9,664 nt of DNA from positions 1 to 9,664 of the forward strand of contig JAUXGG010000037.1 of assembly GCA_030622265.1 (NCBI GenBank). Direction: 5' to 3'. Position numbers and translations under genes: made by a program. The notes below the pieces were generated by a model. That model did not search any database and was not told the DNA's origin. It saw only the letters and a list, made by a program, of their open reading frames with translations. Origin of the DNA: Candidatus Eiseniibacteriota bacterium (GTDB lineage Bacteria > Arandabacterota > Arandabacteria > Arandabacterales > Arandabacteraceae). Positions 6,863 through 9,664 of the stretch are shown here, piece after piece; the first letter of the stretch is position 1, and every line of letters starts with the position of its first letter.

Positions 6863-7010
6863 AGAGGATGTCCAGGAACAGGCCCTCAATCTCCACAGGG
6901 GCAGGATGATATGCCATCTGCTGAGACAGGAGGGTCTCCTGCTTGAGAACTCGCACTTTCTCCTGAGGCTTGCCGGCGAACTGCTCAGGAGCTATCGCTA
7001 CTGCAAGTAA
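6843..7010 (+). CDS. Small 55-residue ORF, translationally coupled, unknown function
   Basis: Reads M-H-S-P-D-R-R-E-D from ATG 6843 to TAA 7008-7010. It overlaps the end of the response-regulator gene by 20 bp in another frame. GAGG (6833-6836) sits 6 nt before the ATG. The product is Arg/Leu-rich and predicted helical (ICHLLRQEGLLLENSHFLLR, then LAGELLRSYRYCK), with no signal peptide or membrane segment. I do not recognise the family. The overlap, RBS and amphipathic composition favour a real gene, perhaps a partner of the preceding regulator, but it could be a chance ORF. Confidence 0.5.
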   Translation: MHSPDRREDVQEQALNLHRGRMICHLLRQEGLLLENSHFLLRLAGELLRSYRYCK

Positions 7011-7235
7011 AGCGCCTGCGCGAAATCACCCATCCTCCACGGGTGAATGAGGCGGCGCAAAGGGAACTGGGCGGCGCAAAGGGGACAGACACACGTCTCC
7101 AACTTCATTGAGAAACAGGTTTTTGCTCGGACCCGCTCTCAAGCGCCTGACTGACGCAGTTCCGTTTATTCCTCCAATAAACCCCAATCCCGCCAAAACA
7201 CCACAGTCCCCGCTCCCGTTACAGCCTCAAATGCA
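7011..7235 (+). other. Intergenic spacer with hairpins and AT palindrome
   Basis: No gene is seen. It contains TCACCC-N9-GGGTGA (7026-7046), which lacks a T-tract and so is not a clear intrinsic terminator. Further on are the short direct repeat listed separately and a perfect TTTATT-CCTCC-AATAAA palindrome (7165-7181), about 55 bp upstream of the next -35 element, which could be an operator. Confidence 0.35.
7051..7083 (+). repeat. Two 14-bp direct repeats GGCGGCGCAAAGGG
   Basis: Copies at 7051-7064 and 7070-7083 (period 19). The second runs into GGGGACAGACACAC, whose GGGGAC pairs with GTCTCC at 7095-7100 to make a small hairpin. AAAGGGGACAGACAC-type strings recur in many bacterial genomes near IS200-like/REP-associated Y1 transposases; here no transposase is seen, so at most this is a solitary element or remnant. 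Confidence 0.5.
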
Positions 7236-7265
7236 TTGACCTCGGTCTCCGGGCTGTGGTATACT
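7236..7265 (+). promoter_or_regulatory. Sigma-70 promoter for leader RNA and metallopeptidase
   Basis: TTGACC (7236-7241), 18-nt spacer, TATACT (7260-7265). Each hexamer matches 5/6 of the consensus. Transcription would begin near 7272, about 146 nt before the downstream start codon, leaving room for the structured leader. Confidence 0.7.
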
Positions 7266-7271
7266 ATGCAG

Positions 7272-7399
7272 TAGTGGGGCGAGCGGGAACACCACAAGAG
7301 AGCGATACCGAAAAGGTGGGTTTTCCTGCAACGCCCGGGGGTTCGAAGCCGTAGGGCTGCCGAAGATCGCTCTGATTTTCGGTGGGCCTTTTTGTTTTT
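7272..7399 (+). ncRNA. Structured leader RNA, riboswitch-like attenuator or small RNA, class unknown
   Basis: The segment lies between a good promoter and a T-tract terminator. Two perfect 8-bp complementarities are arranged in crossing order: agagcgat (7299-7306) with atcgctct (7366-7373), and accgaaaa (7307-7314) with ttttcggt (7376-7383). They can coexist only as a pseudoknot; otherwise they are alternatives. The second pairing competes with the terminator stem, and agcc-gtag-ggct (7347-7358) would capture the terminator's 5' arm. A GTGG/CCAC stem opens the leader (7274-7295). This is the layout of a riboswitch or attenuator with an expression platform. I cannot match it to a known class; a terminated small RNA is the alternative. 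Confidence 0.5.
7355..7399 (+). terminator. Intrinsic terminator within the leader
   Basis: The stem is ggctgccgaa (7355-7364) with ttcggtgggcc (7378-7388): 10 pairs including two G-U, with one bulged G, followed by TTTTTGTTTTT (7389-7399). It ends directly at the Shine-Dalgarno of the metallopeptidase gene, which would be expressed only on read-through. Confidence 0.65.
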
Positions 7400-7417
7400 G
7401 GAGGTGACTCAAGCAAG

Positions 7418-8389
7418 GTGGCAAGATCACTGCTGGCCGGATCTCTGACAATTCTCATCCTGGCGCTTGTCCTGGCAGTCTCGAGTCCCCTGGGGGCCGA
7501 GGTCCTCACTGTGGGAAATGTCAGGATTCACACGGCCGCCGATGTGGAGAGCTACTGCCGGCAATCGGGTGGCGAGACCTATCTCTGTTTTCCTGGCACG
7601 CGCGACTGGAAGCTATCACCTGGAGCGCCGCTCCAGGGCCACCCCATGCAAATGGAGGTAGTGGCGGAGGCCGTCTGCGGCGTGGATTACCCCATGGATG
7701 GAATTGACATCGATATCCTCATACTGCCGGTGCCACGGCAGGATCTGCCCAACTCCTCCGCGGAAGGGAGCGTGATCTTTCTCTCGCCCGGAAGGGTGCA
7801 GTATCCTCTGGACCATATCCATTACACTGTTGTACATGAGATCGGCCATGTCATCCATCACGTCCTGATGCCCGGATCACGAATGGACCTCTGGGAGGCT
7901 TATGCCGACCTTCGAGGTCTACCGTCAGCCGAGGTAGACCCGGCAGCCAGCCATGCGTCCAGGATCACTGAGATCTTCGCTGAGGATTTCCGGGTGCTTT
8001 TCGGTGGATCCAGGGCCCGGTGTGGAGGAGAGATCGAGAACCACGACCTCACCTCGCCTGAGAATGTTGACGGCCTTCGTGAGTTCATGCGTTCGCTCCC
8101 GGGGGAGTGGGAGGGGCGAGTCGCCCTGACGGCGTCTCCCAACCCGTTTCAGTCGAGTGTTGTCCTCAGGGCCTTCTCGCTGGATGTGCCGGTTATGTTT
8201 GAGGCCCTTGAGATCTATGACGTGCGGGGAAGAATGCTGCGCAGGTTCGCCCCCGTTTCAGGCACGCAGGAGATAGTCTGGGATGGACGTGACGAGACCG
8301 GCTCTCTGGTGGCCCCGGGCATGTATGTACTCTCCGTGAGAGCGAGTTCAGGCCAGCATGTGTACAAGGTCCTGAAGGTCTCCCCCTGA
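7418..8389 (+). CDS. Secreted HExxH metallopeptidase with C-terminal FlgD-Ig/type-A sorting-like domain
   Basis: 323 residues. The N terminus (MARSLLAGSLTILILALVLA, then VSSPLGA) is a clear signal peptide, probably cleaved after residue 27. The middle has VVHEIGHVIHH with zinc ligands His140 and His144 and catalytic Glu141; a later EIFAEDF (Glu185/Glu189) could supply the third, gluzincin-type ligand. The last ~90 residues (ASPNPF...IYDVRGRMLRRF...WDGRDETG...APGMYVLSV...KVLKVSP) follow the FlgD-Ig-like/type IX secretion type-A sorting domain common in FCB bacteria. Export to or display on the cell surface is therefore likely. The start is GTG 7418 with GGAGGTGA at 7400-7407; an earlier GTG at 7382 lies inside the terminator stem. 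The exact peptidase family is not recognised and the substrate is unknown. Confidence 0.82.
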   Translation: MARSLLAGSLTILILALVLAVSSPLGAEVLTVGNVRIHTAADVESYCRQSGGETYLCFPGTRDWKLSPGAPLQGHPMQMEVVAEAVCGVDYPMDGIDIDILILPVPRQDLPNSSAEGSVIFLSPGRVQYPLDHIHYTVVHEIGHVIHHVLMPGSRMDLWEAYADLRGLPSAEVDPAASHASRITEIFAEDFRVLFGGSRARCGGEIENHDLTSPENVDGLREFMRSLPGEWEGRVALTASPNPFQSSVVLRAFSLDVPVMFEALEIYDVRGRMLRRFAPVSGTQEIVWDGRDETGSLVAPGMYVLSVRASSGQHVYKVLKVSP

Positions 8390-8533
8390 TGCTCCGATTC
8401 GCATTCTGCACTCCCGCATTGCATCCTGCACAACCTTAGTCGTCAGGACAGTGCCGCTCCGGTGTACCGCTTCACGCCACATCATATCGTATGTATTGTC
8501 AATGGGTTAGCACGCTCTTCTTAGGTATCCCGG

Positions 8534-8549
8534 TGGTATAGTTCTTGCA
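8534..8549 (+). promoter_or_regulatory. Sigma-54 (RpoN) promoter of the FN3 lipoprotein gene
   Basis: TGGTATAGTTCTTGCA matches the degenerate consensus TGGYAYR-N4-TTGCW at every defined position, with GG (8535-8536) and GC (8547-8548) exactly 10 nt apart. Predicted transcription start is near 8560, about 66 nt before the ATG. The 144-bp stretch upstream (8390-8533) has no gene. Confidence 0.75.
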
Positions 8550-8625
8550 AGTCTCTACGCGGCAGACAGGAAGTCGGTGTGTTTTCACCCTATGTATTCC
8601 AGAATTCGGGGAGGTGAAAGTGAGT

Positions 8626-9048
8626 ATGAAGAAATGTGTGTGTTTGCTGGTTAGTCTCGCGGCTCTTTCGTTTTTGGTAAGTGCCTGTGGAAACGACAGC
8701 GGTCAGGGTACGCCGGTCATTGATACGGTGCCCCCCAATCCCCCGGTCGGATTCCAGATCCAGGACCAGGGCGGCACGGTTAAGATCACCTGGGAATCGA
8801 ACGCGGAGGCCGACCTGGAAGGGTACTGGCTGTATAAGTCCTCTTCCGAGAACGGCCCCTTCGCGCAGGTGAACTCGGAGCCTCTGCTTTGCCCGTGGTA
8901 CTATGATGATGTGCTTCCGATGGCGATGACCTACTACAAGGTCACGGCACTGGATGAGAGCGGTAACGAGAGTGCCTTCTCTCAGTTGATTGGCGTCTAC
9001 TGCAGACCCGCGGACAAGGGCCGGCCTGAGTCTACTGTCTCTGGATAG
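8626..9048 (+). CDS. Small lipoprotein with one fibronectin type III domain
   Basis: 140 residues. A short signal sequence ([20 protein letters not shown]) ends in the lipobox VSAC, so Cys21 would be lipidated and the protein anchored to a membrane. After a ~15-residue linker ([16 protein letters not shown]), residues about 36-130 form a fibronectin-III fold: [39 protein letters not shown]. The start ATG 8626 lies 8 nt after GGGGAGGTGA (8608-8617); GTG 8620 in frame is too close to the Shine-Dalgarno. It stands alone between a sigma-54 promoter and an intrinsic terminator. FN3 domains usually mediate protein or polysaccharide contact; no enzyme domain is present. Confidence 0.8.
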   Translation: MKKCVCLLVSLAALSFLVSACGNDSGQGTPVIDTVPPNPPVGFQIQDQGGTVKITWESNAEADLEGYWLYKSSSENGPFAQVNSEPLLCPWYYDDVLPMAMTYYKVTALDESGNESAFSQLIGVYCRPADKGRPESTVSG

Positions 9049-9068
9049 CCTAAGCCAAACAGACGAAT

Positions 9069-9103
9069 AAGCTCCTCCTCGAAAGAGGGGGGGCTTTTCT
9101 TTT
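9069..9103 (+). terminator. Intrinsic terminator of the FN3 lipoprotein gene
   Basis: A 12-bp stem, AAGCTCCTCCTC (9069-9080) with GAGGGGGGGCTT (9085-9096), including two G-U pairs, is capped by a GAAA tetraloop. The T-run TTTTCTTTT (9095-9103) begins within its 3' arm. It starts 21 nt after the lipoprotein stop codon. The adjoining intron begins exactly at its 3' end. Confidence 0.92.
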
Positions 9104-9664
9104 GTGCGCCCGGCAGGGCGCACCTACTTGGAGGTGAGAGTCCTCTACACACCCGGCAGGGGGAAGTGTTAGCCGGACGGCAAGGGTGTCCACCGTGAGG
9201 TGGAATCTGAAGGAAGCCGCAGGCAAAGCGCCGGCCTGACGAACAGGAATCGCATAGGAGGCGTACGTGGTGGATGAGACGGCAGATATCGTCGAAGTCC
9301 AATACCTGTACGGAGAGCACGTACGTATATGCGGCAGGCATAGGCGTGAAGGTAAGAGCGCATTACCCGGGGAGATCTGCCAACCTGCCTGAGTGCTACC
9401 GCGATCGGGAGGTTGCGGGATGGGTTGGCAGAAGACAGCAGAGGCCATATTGAGGCACCCCGACCGTGCCGAAGGGCCGAACGTGCGGTAGATGCAGTCG
9501 CCTTGAATTCTGATGGCGAGGGAGACGTGGAGCAGAATGGCTGAGATGCCGGATTCCAAGCCGGGAGGTAGCGGCCGGAAGTCGCGAGGTACCGGTGTTG
9601 GTGCGTCAAGCGTCACGGTAAGGAGAGATCACGACTGTGGGGATGGTGAAGGATTGATGGAAGC
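9104..9664 (+). mobile_element. Group IIC intron, 5' part (domain I onward)
   Basis: The 5' end GTGCGCCC-GGCA-GGGCGCAC (9104-9123) forms the family's first stem. It is followed by ggtgagagtcc, gttagcc...ggcaagggtgtcc, CCACC-GTGA-GGTGG (9190-9203), ggaatctgaaggaagc, ggcaaa...ggcctgacgaaca, ggatgag...gtcgaagtcc and attacccggggagatctg. From memory, this order closely tracks bacterial class C introns such as that of Oceanobacillus iheyensis. Insertion directly after a transcription terminator in the same orientation is characteristic of class C. The catalytic domain V, domain VI and 3' boundary lie beyond the window. Confidence 0.9.
9537..9664 (+). CDS. ltrA: Group II intron reverse transcriptase/maturase, 5' fragment
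   Basis: Open frame running off the window: [16 protein letters not shown], then a linker and [13 protein letters not shown], the usual N-terminal leader of class C intron-encoded proteins ahead of the reverse transcriptase fingers. GGAG (9529-9532) lies 4 nt before ATG 9537. An in-frame ATG at 9513 is also possible; the frame is closed by TGA at 9504-9506. Only 42 complete codons are visible, so integrity of the enzyme cannot be judged. Confidence 0.8.
   Translation, partial: MAEMPDSKPGGSGRKSRGTGVGASSVTVRRDHDCGDGEGLME

Noticed and set aside
7026..7046. Intrinsic terminator after the small ORF (TCACCC-N9-GGGTGA)
   Set aside because: The 6-bp stem with a 9-nt loop has no T-tract; it may be structural but is not a convincing terminator.
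7299..7373. c-di-GMP-I (GEMM) riboswitch
   Set aside because: There is loose similarity (a GAAA loop, GCAA.GCC..GGG, a closing CTGCCGAA), but the diagnostic GGCAAACC and GGGACGCAAAGC blocks are absent.
8401..8436. Imperfect direct repeat gcattctgcac / gcatcctgcac
   Set aside because: Only two short, diverged copies; no array, spacer regularity or associated gene, so not a CRISPR or a clear repeat family.
9050..9616. 188-codon and 146-codon minus-strand open frames near the right end
   Set aside because: They lie antisense to the group IIC intron RNA structure and have no coding signature.

Overview
The window looks like chromosome from an uncultivated member of the FCB superphylum (Krumholzibacteria/Eisenbacteria-like candidate phyla). 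The basis is GC-rich coding sequence, a secreted protein with a C-terminal FlgD-Ig/type-A sorting-like domain, and a dense set of two-component and alternative sigma-factor genes. This placement is inference; no marker gene is present. All convincing genes are on the + strand.

Region 1 (1-2015): the 3' part of a GspE/PilB-type assembly ATPase, then a tight cluster of a STAS anti-sigma-factor antagonist, csrA (TTG start) and a small protein whose C-terminal half resembles the anti-sigma-28 factor FlgM. A sequence identical to the sigma-28 -10 consensus (GCCGATAA) and an overlapping extended -10 lie before the STAS gene.

Region 2 (2012-7010): an NtrC-type sigma-54 activator with its own sigma-70-like promoter and a degenerate receiver domain. 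A 451-bp non-coding stretch follows, ending in a well-formed sigma-54 promoter. Next is an apparent operon of a FliA/WhiG-type sigma factor, a receiver-histidine kinase, a receiver plus DHp-like protein with no ATPase domain, and a 55-residue ORF. The ribosome binding site of the sigma-factor gene contains an exact CsrA core site (CAAGGATG). Read together, the activator could switch on the fliA operon through sigma-54, CsrA could repress fliA translation, and the FlgM-like protein could hold FliA inactive. This is a compact transcriptional and post-transcriptional cascade beside a pilus/secretion ATPase, with no flagellar structural gene in view.

Region 3 (7011-9103): a spacer with short repeats, then a sigma-70 promoter, a structured leader RNA ending in an intrinsic terminator, and a secreted HExxH metallopeptidase with a C-terminal sorting-like domain. 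After that comes a second good sigma-54 promoter driving a small fibronectin-III lipoprotein, which is closed by a 12-bp GAAA-capped terminator.

Region 4 (9104-9664): the 5' part of a group IIC intron inserted directly after that terminator's T-tract, with the first codons of its reverse transcriptase. It runs off the window.
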